64,000 bases of DNA, taken from assembly GCA_029973955.1 (NCBI GenBank), contig JARKQJ010000145.1, positions 53,728 to 117,727 on the forward strand. The letters run 5' to 3'. The position numbers and the translations under genes are program-made. Positions within the stretch are counted from its first letter, which is position 1. The number at the start of each line of letters is the position of its first letter. The stretch is from Paludibaculum sp. (GTDB lineage Bacteria > Acidobacteriota > Terriglobia > Bryobacterales > Bryobacteraceae). This document shows positions 53,976 through 62,054 of the stretch, piece by piece. Under the pieces are notes generated by a model, which saw only the letters and a list, made by a program, of their open reading frames with translations, ran no database searches and was not told where the DNA came from.

Positions 53976-56900
53976 ATGCGAAAACTCATCCACTTCGCCA
54001 TCCACCAGCCGCTCTTCATCTTTCTGGTCACCGGCCTCTTCATCGGCGCCGGAATCATCTGCTTCCGCACCCTGCCCGTCGAAGCCTTCCCGGACGTCAC
54101 GGACATTCAGGTCACCGTCGTCACTCTCTATCCCGGTCACGCCTCGGAAGAGGTGGAAAAGCAGGTGTCCATTCCAGTCGAAATCGCAGTCTCCGGCATG
54201 CCCCATGCCGTGCGCGTCTTCTCGCACACGCAGTTCGGACTCTCTTCCACCTACATCACCTTCGACGACGGCGTGGACAACTACTTCGCCCGCCAGCAGG
54301 TCATCGAACGCCTCCAGTCCGTCGACCTCCCCGAAGGCATCCACCCCGAACTAGCACCCCTCTCCAGCCCCATCGGCGAAATCTATCGCGTCTATCTCAA
54401 GTCCGACAAGTACGACTCCATGGACCTTCGCGCCCTCATGGACTGGTCCGTCGTCCGCAACCTCAAACTCGTCCCCGGTGTGGCCGACGTCGTCTCCCGC
54501 GGCGGTCTCATCAAGCAGTACCAGGTGGTCCCAGACCAGACGCGCATGAAGTCCCACGCCGTCTCCATCAAGCAGCTCTTCGATGCGCTCGAACGCAGCA
54601 ATATGAACGCCGGCGGCGGCTACATCGAGCAGGGCGAACAGCAGTTCATCATCCGCGGTGTCGGCCTCCTGCGCACCGTCGACGACATCCGCAAGGTCGT
54701 CGTTGCGGAACGCCGCGGCGTCCCTGTCCTCATCGAAGACATCGCCGGCGTCACCATCGGCAACCAGCAACGCCAGGGCATCGTCGGCATGGACGACAAG
54801 GACGACATCGTCAACGGCACCATCCTCATGCGCAAAGGGGAGAACCCCTCTGACGTCCTGGAAGGCGTCAAGGCCAAGATCGATCAGCTCAACTCCTCCA
54901 TCCTGCCCAAGGACGTCCAACTCGTCCCCTACTACGATCGCGCCTGGCTCATCGGCAGCACCCTCAGAACCGTCTTCAAGAACCTCGGCGAAGGCGCGCT
55001 CCTCGTCTGCCTCGTCCTCTATATCTTCCTCGGCCGCGTCAAGCCCGCCGCCATCGTCGCCATCCTCATTCCCCTCTCTCTGCTCGCTACTTTCATCGGC
55101 CTCACCATCAAAGGCATCCCTGCCAATCTCCTCTCACTCGGCGCCATGGACTTCGGCATCATTGTCGACGGCGCCGTCATCGTCGTCGAGAACATCTTCC
55201 GCCACGCCACCCATGAGCGCCACCGCTACTCCAGCTTCAAAGAGCTCGTCGCCGCCGCCGCCGCCCAGGTGGGCCGCCCCACCTTCTTCTCGATGCTCAT
55301 CATCATCCTTGCCCACCTGCCCATCCTCTCCCTCCAGCGCCATGAGGGCCGCATCTTCGCCCCCATGGCCTACACCATCGTCTCCGCCCTGGTGGGCTCG
55401 CTCCTCTTCTCCCTCACCCTCGTCCCCATCCTCTGCGTATACCTCCTCAAGGACAGCAAGGAGGAGCAGGAAACCTGGCTCGTTCGCTTCGCTCAGAAGC
55501 TCTATCAACCCGCTCTCCGCACCGCCCTCGGCTGGCCCAAGCTTATCCTCGTCACCTGCGTCATCGTCCTCGCCTTCAGCCTCGCCCTCGTGCCTCAGCT
55601 CGGCAGCGAGTTTCTCCCCGAACTCAACGAAGGCAGCATCTGGGTCAACTTCACACTCCCTCCCGGCATCTCACCCAGCGAGGTGAACCGCACCCTCCAC
55701 CAGCTTCGAACCACGCTCCTCAAAATCCCCGAGGTCGAGCGCGTCGTCTCCCAGGCCGGCCGCCCCGATGACGGCACCGATCCCAAGACCATCAACATGG
55801 TCGAAGTCCTGGTCGACCTCAAGGACGAAAAGGAGTGGCGCCCGCATGTCACCAAGGAGGGTCTCATCGCCCAGATGGAGAAGGAGATCGACGAGATGCC
55901 CGGCATCAAGCCCGCTTTCTCACAGCCCATCCGCGACAGCGTCCTCGAGTCCATCTCCCAAATCGACGGCCAGATCGTCGTGAAACTCTTTGGCCCGGAC
56001 TCCACCATCCTCAAGAACAAGATCGAAGAGGTGCTCCACGTCATCGAGCCGATCCGCGGCGTTGGCCGCGCCTTCGTCGATCGCGCCGGCCGCATCCCGC
56101 AACTTCAGATCGACATCGACCGTACCCGCGCCGCCCGCTATGGCCTCAACATTGCCGACATCGAAGACATCATCGAGACCGCCCTCGGCGGCCGCCCCGC
56201 CACCCAGATCTGGGAAGGCGAGCGCCGCTACAACGTCGTGGTCCGCTTCGACGAAAGCCTCCGCAACAACGTCGACAAGATCCGCAACCTCCTCCTCGAT
56301 GCCCCGGACGGATCCCAGGTCCCGCTCGATCAGGTCGCCCGCATCGACATGCAGGACGGCGTCCTCAACATCAGCCGCGAAGCCGGTCAGGGCACCGCCG
56401 CCATCGGCGTCTTCATCAAAGACCGCGATATGGGCAGCCTCGCCGGCGAAATGCAGCAGAAGGTCAAGGAGAAGATCCAGCTCCCGCCCGGCTACTCCAT
56501 CACCTTCGGCGGCGAATTTGAAAACCAGCAGCGCGCCATGGGCCGCCTGCTCACCATCATCCCCATCAGCATCCTGCTCATCTTCATCCTCCTCTTCGAG
56601 GCCTTCAAGTCCGTCAAAAGCGCCGCCCTCATCCTCATGAATGTGCCCTTCGCGCTGGTCGGCGGCATCCTCGCCCTTTACTTCACCGGCATCCACCTCA
56701 GCGTCTCCGCCGCCATCGGCTTCATCGCCCTCTTCGGGCAAGCCGTCCTCAACGGCGTCGTCATGGTGAGCCAGTTCCTCGATCTCCAGTCTTCCGGGGC
56801 AGACTCCTACCAGGCCGTCTTCCAGGGCGCCCAGGCCCGGCTTCGCACGGTCCTCATGACCTCGCTCCTCGCCATGCTCGGCCTCCTCCCCATGGCCCTC

Positions 56901-57044
56901 TCCCACGGCATCGGCTCCGAAGTCCAGCGCCCGCTCGCCGTCGTCATCATCGGCGGCCTCGTCAGCGCCACCGGCCTCACCCTCATCGTCCTCCCCGCTC
57001 TCTACCACTGGTTCCACGGCGAGCCGGACACCGGCGAACTCTAG
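53976..57044 (+). CDS. czcA: heavy-metal RND efflux pump, CzcA family
   Basis: 1,022 residues. Proton-driven inner-membrane trimer. The fourth helix reads DFGIIVDGAVIVVEN, with Asp392, Asp398 and Glu405 at the positions of the CzcA proton-relay residues; this form marks the divalent-cation (Co/Zn/Cd/Ni) branch and not the Cu/Ag (CusA) branch. Other landmarks: LPVEAFPDVTDIQVTVVTLYPGHASEEVEKQ (in pieces), RPTFFSMLIIILAHLPILSLQ, LLIFILLFEAFKSVKSA and HGIGSEVQRPLAVVIIGGL. Which metal is exported cannot be told here. Confidence 0.94.
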   Translation: MRKLIHFAIHQPLFIFLVTGLFIGAGIICFRTLPVEAFPDVTDIQVTVVTLYPGHASEEVEKQVSIPVEIAVSGMPHAVRVFSHTQFGLSSTYITFDDGVDNYFARQQVIERLQSVDLPEGIHPELAPLSSPIGEIYRVYLKSDKYDSMDLRALMDWSVVRNLKLVPGVADVVSRGGLIKQYQVVPDQTRMKSHAVSIKQLFDALERSNMNAGGGYIEQGEQQFIIRGVGLLRTVDDIRKVVVAERRGVPVLIEDIAGVTIGNQQRQGIVGMDDKDDIVNGTILMRKGENPSDVLEGVKAKIDQLNSSILPKDVQLVPYYDRAWLIGSTLRTVFKNLGEGALLVCLVLYIFLGRVKPAAIVAILIPLSLLATFIGLTIKGIPANLLSLGAMDFGIIVDGAVIVVENIFRHATHERHRYSSFKELVAAAAAQVGRPTFFSMLIIILAHLPILSLQRHEGRIFAPMAYTIVSALVGSLLFSLTLVPILCVYLLKDSKEEQETWLVRFAQKLYQPALRTALGWPKLILVTCVIVLAFSLALVPQLGSEFLPELNEGSIWVNFTLPPGISPSEVNRTLHQLRTTLLKIPEVERVVSQAGRPDDGTDPKTINMVEVLVDLKDEKEWRPHVTKEGLIAQMEKEIDEMPGIKPAFSQPIRDSVLESISQIDGQIVVKLFGPDSTILKNKIEEVLHVIEPIRGVGRAFVDRAGRIPQLQIDIDRTRAARYGLNIADIEDIIETALGGRPATQIWEGERRYNVVVRFDESLRNNVDKIRNLLLDAPDGSQVPLDQVARIDMQDGVLNISREAGQGTAAIGVFIKDRDMGSLAGEMQQKVKEKIQLPPGYSITFGGEFENQQRAMGRLLTIIPISILLIFILLFEAFKSVKSAALILMNVPFALVGGILALYFTGIHLSVSAAIGFIALFGQAVLNGVVMVSQFLDLQSSGADSYQAVFQGAQARLRTVLMTSLLAMLGLLPMALSHGIGSEVQRPLAVVIIGGLVSATGLTLIVLPALYHWFHGEPDTGEL

Positions 57045-57053
57045 ATACACCAA

Positions 57054-57081
57054 GGGCCGCGCTGCTCATGCCGCGCGGCCC
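57054..57081. terminator. bidirectional hairpin between czcA and nrfA
   Basis: GGGCCGCGC (57054-57062) and GCGCGGCCC (57073-57081) pair perfectly over 9 bp around a 10-nt loop, between the convergent stops. No T-tract; likely a transcript end or stability element for both mRNAs. Confidence 0.6.
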
Positions 57082-57107
57082 CCGGTGCGCTCAGGATCGT
57101 CTGCGAG

Positions 57108-58532
57108 CTAGTCCGCCTGCTTGCCGGCCGCGGGCTTGCCTGCGGCCATCGCCTTCTTCGCCGCCGGCTGCACGCCCTTCAGCGAAAGCTGTCCTTTCCG
57201 GATCGCATCCAAGGCCTGCGTCAGCACGCGCAACTCCTCGCCTGGCGCATGGAACCCCACCGAGTTCTCCGCTTCCACCAGGTCGATGAAGAACTGGCCC
57301 TTCCTCTGTCCTTCCCATGCGCCCTTCAACTGCTCGTCCGTGGCGCCCGCTTCCCGCAGCTTCTTCGTCTCTTCAATCAGCTCCATCAGCGCATCCATCG
57401 CCACATTCCGTGCTTCCGTGAACCGCGTCTGGATCTGCTCCACCCGGTCTTTCATCTCCTGCTCAGAGAAGCGGTGGCATCCCTGGCACGCCCGGTTGAT
57501 GTTCAGCAGCGGGCTCCGCACATGGTGGTCGGAGATCTTCATCCCGCCTTCGCGCTTGTAAGGCATGTGGCAATCCGCGCACGCCACTCCGGACCGCGCG
57601 TGAATCCCCTGGTTGTAGAACTCGAACTCCGGATGCTGTGCCTTCAGCACCGGCGCGCCCGTCTCCTTGTGGACGAAGTCCGTGTGCTTCACCTCCTGGT
57701 AGTACTCGTACATGTTCTCCGCCTTCAGCCCCTTGTGCCACGGGAACGTCAGCCGCTTCCCGTCGCCCTTGAAGTAGTACTCCACGTGGCACTGCCCGCA
57801 CACGAACGAGCGCATCTCCTGCGCCGTCGCCATCGTGTTCGGATCGTAGTCCTTGACCCCCTGCGAAGCCTTGTAGTTCTTGATCCCCTCCAGGAATCCC
57901 GGCCGCGTCACCCGCAGCGCCATCGTCTTCGGATCGTGGCAGTCGATACACGCCACCGGATGCTTCGCCAGCTTCGTTGCGTCGGTGTACGTCATGTGGT
58001 TCAGGGCTTCAAAGCCCTTGAAGATGTCTCCGTTGCCCAGCTTCTTGTAGATGTTGTACGTCGACGCGTGGCAGTTCAGGCACGTCCCCGGCTGCTTGAA
58101 GTCCAGCACCCGCTTCGTGTAGCGCTGGTCGTCCAGCATGTACGCATGGCCGCGCTCTTCCCGGAAATCCGCCGAGAACGCATAGCCCAGCCACATCCGC
58201 TTCAGCCGCGGATCCAGCTCGAGCTTCTCCTGTGAAACCTTGTCCCGCGGATCGGCCTGCGTGGGCGAGTGCGGCAATGCCTCTGACCCCCCGTACCGCG
58301 TCCTCACCATGTCCACCGTCCGCTTGTACGCGTCGTACTGCATCGGGAAGTTCTTCCCCCACACGGCCGGATCGTCCGTCTCGTCCGTAATCTCCACCAC
58401 CCGGAAGAACGTTTGCCGCGCCTCCTGTTTGTGCTCAAAAATGTTGATCAGCAGGGCAGTGGCGCCCACCGTGAGCAGCGCCGTCACGGCTACCGCGCCA
58501 AATAGTGTCTTTCTCGAAACTGGTACTGGCAT
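57108..58532 (-). CDS. nrfA: ammonia-forming pentahaem cytochrome c nitrite reductase
   Basis: 474 residues. Reduces nitrite to ammonium with six electrons in the periplasm. Signal anchor near residues 9-31. Five CxxCH sites: Cys151/154, 195/198, 245/248, 318/321, 349/352. The catalytic haem 1 site is CLNCH, not the usual CxxCK. Active-site residues are present: Arg127 in ERGHAY, Tyr252 with Glu251 in CHVEYYF, His300 in KAQHPEFE. A Lys/Ala-rich tail (LKGVQPAAKKAMAAGKPAAG) is extra. It follows nrfH by 18 nt on the same strand. Confidence 0.95.
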   Translation of the reverse strand: MPVPVSRKTLFGAVAVTALLTVGATALLINIFEHKQEARQTFFRVVEITDETDDPAVWGKNFPMQYDAYKRTVDMVRTRYGGSEALPHSPTQADPRDKVSQEKLELDPRLKRMWLGYAFSADFREERGHAYMLDDQRYTKRVLDFKQPGTCLNCHASTYNIYKKLGNGDIFKGFEALNHMTYTDATKLAKHPVACIDCHDPKTMALRVTRPGFLEGIKNYKASQGVKDYDPNTMATAQEMRSFVCGQCHVEYYFKGDGKRLTFPWHKGLKAENMYEYYQEVKHTDFVHKETGAPVLKAQHPEFEFYNQGIHARSGVACADCHMPYKREGGMKISDHHVRSPLLNINRACQGCHRFSEQEMKDRVEQIQTRFTEARNVAMDALMELIEETKKLREAGATDEQLKGAWEGQRKGQFFIDLVEAENSVGFHAPGEELRVLTQALDAIRKGQLSLKGVQPAAKKAMAAGKPAAGKQAD

Positions 58533-58550
58533 GATTCTGGTCCTTCACTT

Positions 58551-59009
58551 CTAGTGCGCGTGCCCGACGTTGCGGTGGCACGCCACACACGAAACGGAAT
58601 TGTCTCCCGGCCGGTGCGACGCCCGTATCCCGGAGGTAATCTCTTCGTGGCATTTCAAGCACGACTCCTCCGCCACTTTCCGGTTCCGCCCCGTCACCAG
58701 GATATCGTCCGGAAACCGGCCCGTCGTGAAAGCCCACGAGTGATGAAAGCCGTTCAGGGCCTTCGTGAAGTACTTCGGCACCAGCCCCGGCGGCGTGTGG
58801 CAGTCGTTGCAGACCGCGGCCTTCCGGTGGCTCGACTTCATCCAGCCCTCGTACTGCTCGTTCATCACGTGGCAGTTCCGGCAGGCCGCCGGATCGTCCG
58901 TCATGTACGACGCGCCGCGCGCGTATCCGAACGTGTACACTCCAATCCCGATCAGCAGGCCGAGCGGTACGCCGATGAGCAGCGGCGCAATGAAGCCCTT
59001 CTCTTTCAT
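58551..59009 (-). CDS. nrfH: tetrahaem membrane-anchor cytochrome c, NrfH
   Basis: 152 residues from ATG 59009. NapC/NirT-family quinol dehydrogenase that hands electrons from menaquinol to NrfA. One N-terminal membrane helix (FIAPLLIGVPLGLLIGIGVYTFGYA in pieces). Haem sites CRNCHVM (with Met49, the haem-1 ligand known from Desulfovibrio NrfH), CNDCH, CLKCH and CVACH. The length fits NrfH. No strong ribosome site is seen before the ATG; an in-frame upstream ATG at 59045 would overlap the palindrome and is unlikely. Confidence 0.94.
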   Translation of the reverse strand: MKEKGFIAPLLIGVPLGLLIGIGVYTFGYARGASYMTDDPAACRNCHVMNEQYEGWMKSSHRKAAVCNDCHTPPGLVPKYFTKALNGFHHSWAFTTGRFPDDILVTGRNRKVAEESCLKCHEEITSGIRASHRPGDNSVSCVACHRNVGHAH

Positions 59010-59043
59010 CTGTTCAATCTTAACTGTATGGCTTCGCAGTGTC

Positions 59044-59061
59044 ATGTGACTCCGGTCACAT
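59044..59061. promoter_or_regulatory. Crp/Fnr-family palindrome (TGTGA-N6-TCACA) between nrfH and the barrel gene
   Basis: ATGTGACTCCGGTCACAT has perfect 7-bp arms around TCCG. TGTGA-N6-TCACA is the CRP/HcpR half-site pattern, distinct from FNR (TTGAT). A TATTCT at 59082-59087 would set a start near 59094 and put the site centre at about -41.5 for the barrel gene; on the other strand TAAGAT (59017-59022) gives similar geometry for nrfH. Confidence 0.65.
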
Positions 59062-59107
59062 TTCTTTCTATTCGGAGCCGATATTCTCAAAATCAGGATT
59101 GCTTCGG

Positions 59108-60610
59108 ATGTACTTGAAACGCGGAATCTTGCCCATACTTGTTCTGATTGGATTCTCCGGCTTCTCCGGGGCCCAGACGCCCCCCTCTGAATCCAAGCCG
59201 GCGCCTGCTGCCTCCGCCCCTCCGGCCCCCTGGAAGCTCGGCTCCGTGACTGTCTCCGGCAGCTTCCGCTCTCGCTTCGAGATCTGGGATTGGTTCAACG
59301 GCAATGCCAACGACTCCTATGCCTACTCCGGCAACATCTTCCGCCTCAGGTTTGCCCAAAGTCTCAAGACACTCGACTGGCAGCTCGAACTCGTCTCTCC
59401 CTTCCTCCTCGGCCTCCCCAACGACGCCATCGCCCCAGCGCCCCAACTCCAGTTCGGCCTCGGCGGCAACTACTACTCCGCCAACAAAAACTCTCGCAAC
59501 GCCGGAATGGTCTTCCCCAAGCAAGGCTACCTCCGCTTCAGGAACCTCTTCGGCGGCAAAGACCAGTCTCTCCGCCTCGGCCGCTTCGAGTGGATGGACG
59601 GCGGCGAAACCACCCCGAAGGACGCTACCCTCGCCGCTCTCAAACGCGATCGCATCAACCAGCGCCTCCTTGGCCCCTTCGGCTGGTCCCACGTCGGCCG
59701 CGCCTTCGACGGCGCCCACTACTCCGCCAACAAGGGCCGCATCAACTACACCCTCATCACGGCCCTGCCCACCCGCGGCGCCTTTCAGGCCGATGGCTGG
59801 GGCAACCTCAAAGTCGGCTTCGCTTACCTCTCCGCCACCGGCCAGACCGGCTCCGGCCGTAGCGTGGGCGAGTGGCGCGCCATGGGGATCTACTACCAGG
59901 ACTGGCGCCACGTTCTCAAGACCGATAACCGTCCCGTTGCTCTCCGCCAACTCGATCTCAGCAACATCCGCATCGGCACCTACGGCGGCCACTACATCCA
60001 CAAGTGGGACACCGCCGCCGGGGCGGTCAACATGCTGGCCTGGGGCGTCCTCCAGAACGGCCGCTGGGGCAAGCAGGATCACGCCGCCGGCGCCCTCGAT
60101 CTCGAACTCGGCTGGCAACCCAAGCTCTTCCCCAAGCTGAAACCCTGGCTGCAGGGCGGCTACTCCCACACCACCGGCGACTCCGATCCTCTCGACAACA
60201 AGCACGGCAGCTTCTTCCAACTCCTGCCCACTCCGCGCCCCTACGCCCGCACGCCCTTCTACGACATGGTCAACAATGACGACTTCCTCGGCATCCTCAC
60301 CGTCCGCCCCCACAAAGCCGTCACCGTCCGCACCGAGTTCCACGCCCTCCGCCTCGCCAACCGCAAAGATCTCTGGTACTCCGGCGGCGGCGCCTTCCAG
60401 CCCTGGACCTTCGGTTACATCGGCCGCAGTACCTCCGGCGCCCGCTCCCTCGCCAACCTCTGGGATGCCAACGTCGACTGGAACCTCAATCCCCACGTCA
60501 ACATCCAGGCCTATCTCGGCCACGTGGACGGAAAAGCTGCCATCCAGACCATCTATCCCAAAGGCACCAACGCCAACTTCGCCTACTTGGAATTCACCTA
60601 CAAGTTCTGA
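59108..60610 (+). CDS. outer-membrane beta-barrel protein, alginate-export-like
   Basis: 500 residues from ATG 59108 (AGGA 9 nt before); signal peptide MYLKRGILPILVLIGFSGFSGAQ and a Pro/Ala/Ser linker. Repeated beta-strand pairs throughout: VSGSFRSRFEIWDWF, NIFRLRFAQSLKTLDWQLEL, LRFRNLFGGKDQSLRLGRFEWMDGG (in pieces), VTVRTEFHALRLANR, and a final strand NFAYLEFTYKF. The motif RLGRFEWMDGGE and overall layout match the alginate-export family porins. Shares its promoter with nrfHA; probably a pore for nitrite, nitrate or another solute. Substrate not shown. Confidence 0.75.
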   Translation: MYLKRGILPILVLIGFSGFSGAQTPPSESKPAPAASAPPAPWKLGSVTVSGSFRSRFEIWDWFNGNANDSYAYSGNIFRLRFAQSLKTLDWQLELVSPFLLGLPNDAIAPAPQLQFGLGGNYYSANKNSRNAGMVFPKQGYLRFRNLFGGKDQSLRLGRFEWMDGGETTPKDATLAALKRDRINQRLLGPFGWSHVGRAFDGAHYSANKGRINYTLITALPTRGAFQADGWGNLKVGFAYLSATGQTGSGRSVGEWRAMGIYYQDWRHVLKTDNRPVALRQLDLSNIRIGTYGGHYIHKWDTAAGAVNMLAWGVLQNGRWGKQDHAAGALDLELGWQPKLFPKLKPWLQGGYSHTTGDSDPLDNKHGSFFQLLPTPRPYARTPFYDMVNNDDFLGILTVRPHKAVTVRTEFHALRLANRKDLWYSGGGAFQPWTFGYIGRSTSGARSLANLWDANVDWNLNPHVNIQAYLGHVDGKAAIQTIYPKGTNANFAYLEFTYKF

Positions 60611-60632
60611 CCAGCGCTAGTAAAATGAGCGC

Positions 60633-62054
60633 ATGCTGCGCTTGTCCCTGCTCTTGTTCTCCGCCAGTCTCGCCGCCCAGGAAGTCCCAATCTTCACCAA
60701 GGACTTCCCCCCGGAAGAGTTCGCCGCCCGGCGCAAGGCCGTCTACGACGCCATCGGCCCTAACGCCATCGCCATCCTTCAGGGCGCTCCCGCCCCCACC
60801 GGCTACGTCCGCTTCCGCCAGTCCAACGAGTTCTACTACCTCTGCGGCGTCGAAGCCCCGCACGCCTACCTCCTCCTCTCCGGCGCCACCCGGCGCGCGA
60901 CCCTCTTCCTCCCCCACTCCACCCCTAGCCGCGAGGCCATGGAAGGCAAAACCCTGAACGCCGACGCCGGCGCCGAAGTGCGCGCCCTCACCGGCATCGA
61001 CAGTGTTCTCCCCCTTGAGTCCTTGGGCATGGCCCTCGCCGGCGCTGCCTTCCGCGGGGAACAAATGCCCGCCCTCTACACCCCTATGGCCCCCGCCGAA
61101 GGCCTCGCCGTCAGCCGCGACATCGGGGTCCGCTCGGATGTCGATGCCTTTACCGATCCGTGGGACGGCCGCGCCCCCCGCGAAGCCCGCTTCATCCAGC
61201 TCCTCCGCGAGCGCCTCCCCCGTTACGAAATCCGCGACCTCACCCCCACCCTCGACAAAATGCGCGTCATCAAGAGCCCGCGCGAAATCTCCCTCATCGA
61301 AAAGGCCACCCGCCTCGCCGGCGCGTCCATGATCGAGTCCATGCGCTCCACCCAGCCTGGCCAGACCGAACACGAAATCGACGGCCTCTCCAAATTCATC
61401 TACTTCCGCAACGGCGCCCAGGGCGAAGCCTACAACTCCCTCGTCGCCAGCGGCCAGAACGCCTGGTATCCCCACTACAGCGCCGGCAAACGCAAAATGG
61501 ACTCCGGCGACCTCGTCCTGCTCGACTTCGCTCCCGACGTCGGCTACTACATGAGCGACGTCACCCGCCAGTGGCCCGTCTCCGGCAAGTTCAGCCCCAC
61601 CCAGCGCGAACTCTACGGCTTCTATCAGGCCTGCTACGAAGAGATGCTCAAGCCCATCCGTCCCGGCGTCCCCGTCAAGCAGATCAAGGACGAATCCGTC
61701 ACGGCGATGAAGAAGATCCTGGCCGCCTGGAAGTTCTCCAAACCCGAATACCAGAAGGCCGCGGAGCGCTTCGTGAATATGTGGGGCGTCTACCCCAGCC
61801 TCGGCCACTGGGTGGGCATGTCCACCCACGACGTCGGCCCCCGCATGGACATCCTCCAAGCCGGCATGGTCTTCACCATCGAGCCAGCCCTCACAGTGCC
61901 CGAGGAGAAGATCTACATCCGCCTCGAAGACCTCATCGTCATCACCGATACCGGCGCCAAAATCGTCAGCGACTTCGTCCCCCGCTCCATCGAAGCCGTC
62001 GAAGCCGAAATGAAGAAGCCCGGCCTGCTCAAGTCCTACCCCAAAGTGGATTAG
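60633..62054 (+). CDS. secreted M24-family aminopeptidase P
   Basis: 473 residues with a signal peptide ([16 protein letters not shown]). Cleaves X-Pro N-termini. N-terminal domain: [28 protein letters not shown] (in pieces), [22 protein letters not shown]. Metal ligands of the pita-bread fold: Asp in LLDFAPDVG, Asp in YMSDVTR, His in [10 protein letters not shown], Glu in TIEPALTV and Glu in IRLEDLIV. Export is unusual for classical PepP but common in this family in Acidobacteria. Its stop shares bases with the stop of the convergent GH95 gene (TTAG). Confidence 0.9.
   Translation: MLRLSLLLFSASLAAQEVPIFTKDFPPEEFAARRKAVYDAIGPNAIAILQGAPAPTGYVRFRQSNEFYYLCGVEAPHAYLLLSGATRRATLFLPHSTPSREAMEGKTLNADAGAEVRALTGIDSVLPLESLGMALAGAAFRGEQMPALYTPMAPAEGLAVSRDIGVRSDVDAFTDPWDGRAPREARFIQLLRERLPRYEIRDLTPTLDKMRVIKSPREISLIEKATRLAGASMIESMRSTQPGQTEHEIDGLSKFIYFRNGAQGEAYNSLVASGQNAWYPHYSAGKRKMDSGDLVLLDFAPDVGYYMSDVTRQWPVSGKFSPTQRELYGFYQACYEEMLKPIRPGVPVKQIKDESVTAMKKILAAWKFSKPEYQKAAERFVNMWGVYPSLGHWVGMSTHDVGPRMDILQAGMVFTIEPALTVPEEKIYIRLEDLIVITDTGAKIVSDFVPRSIEAVEAEMKKPGLLKSYPKVD

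Noticed and set aside
57054..57081. Hairpin between czcA and nrfA as a regulatory site
   Set aside because: It lies between convergent stop codons, so a transcript-end role is the simpler reading.
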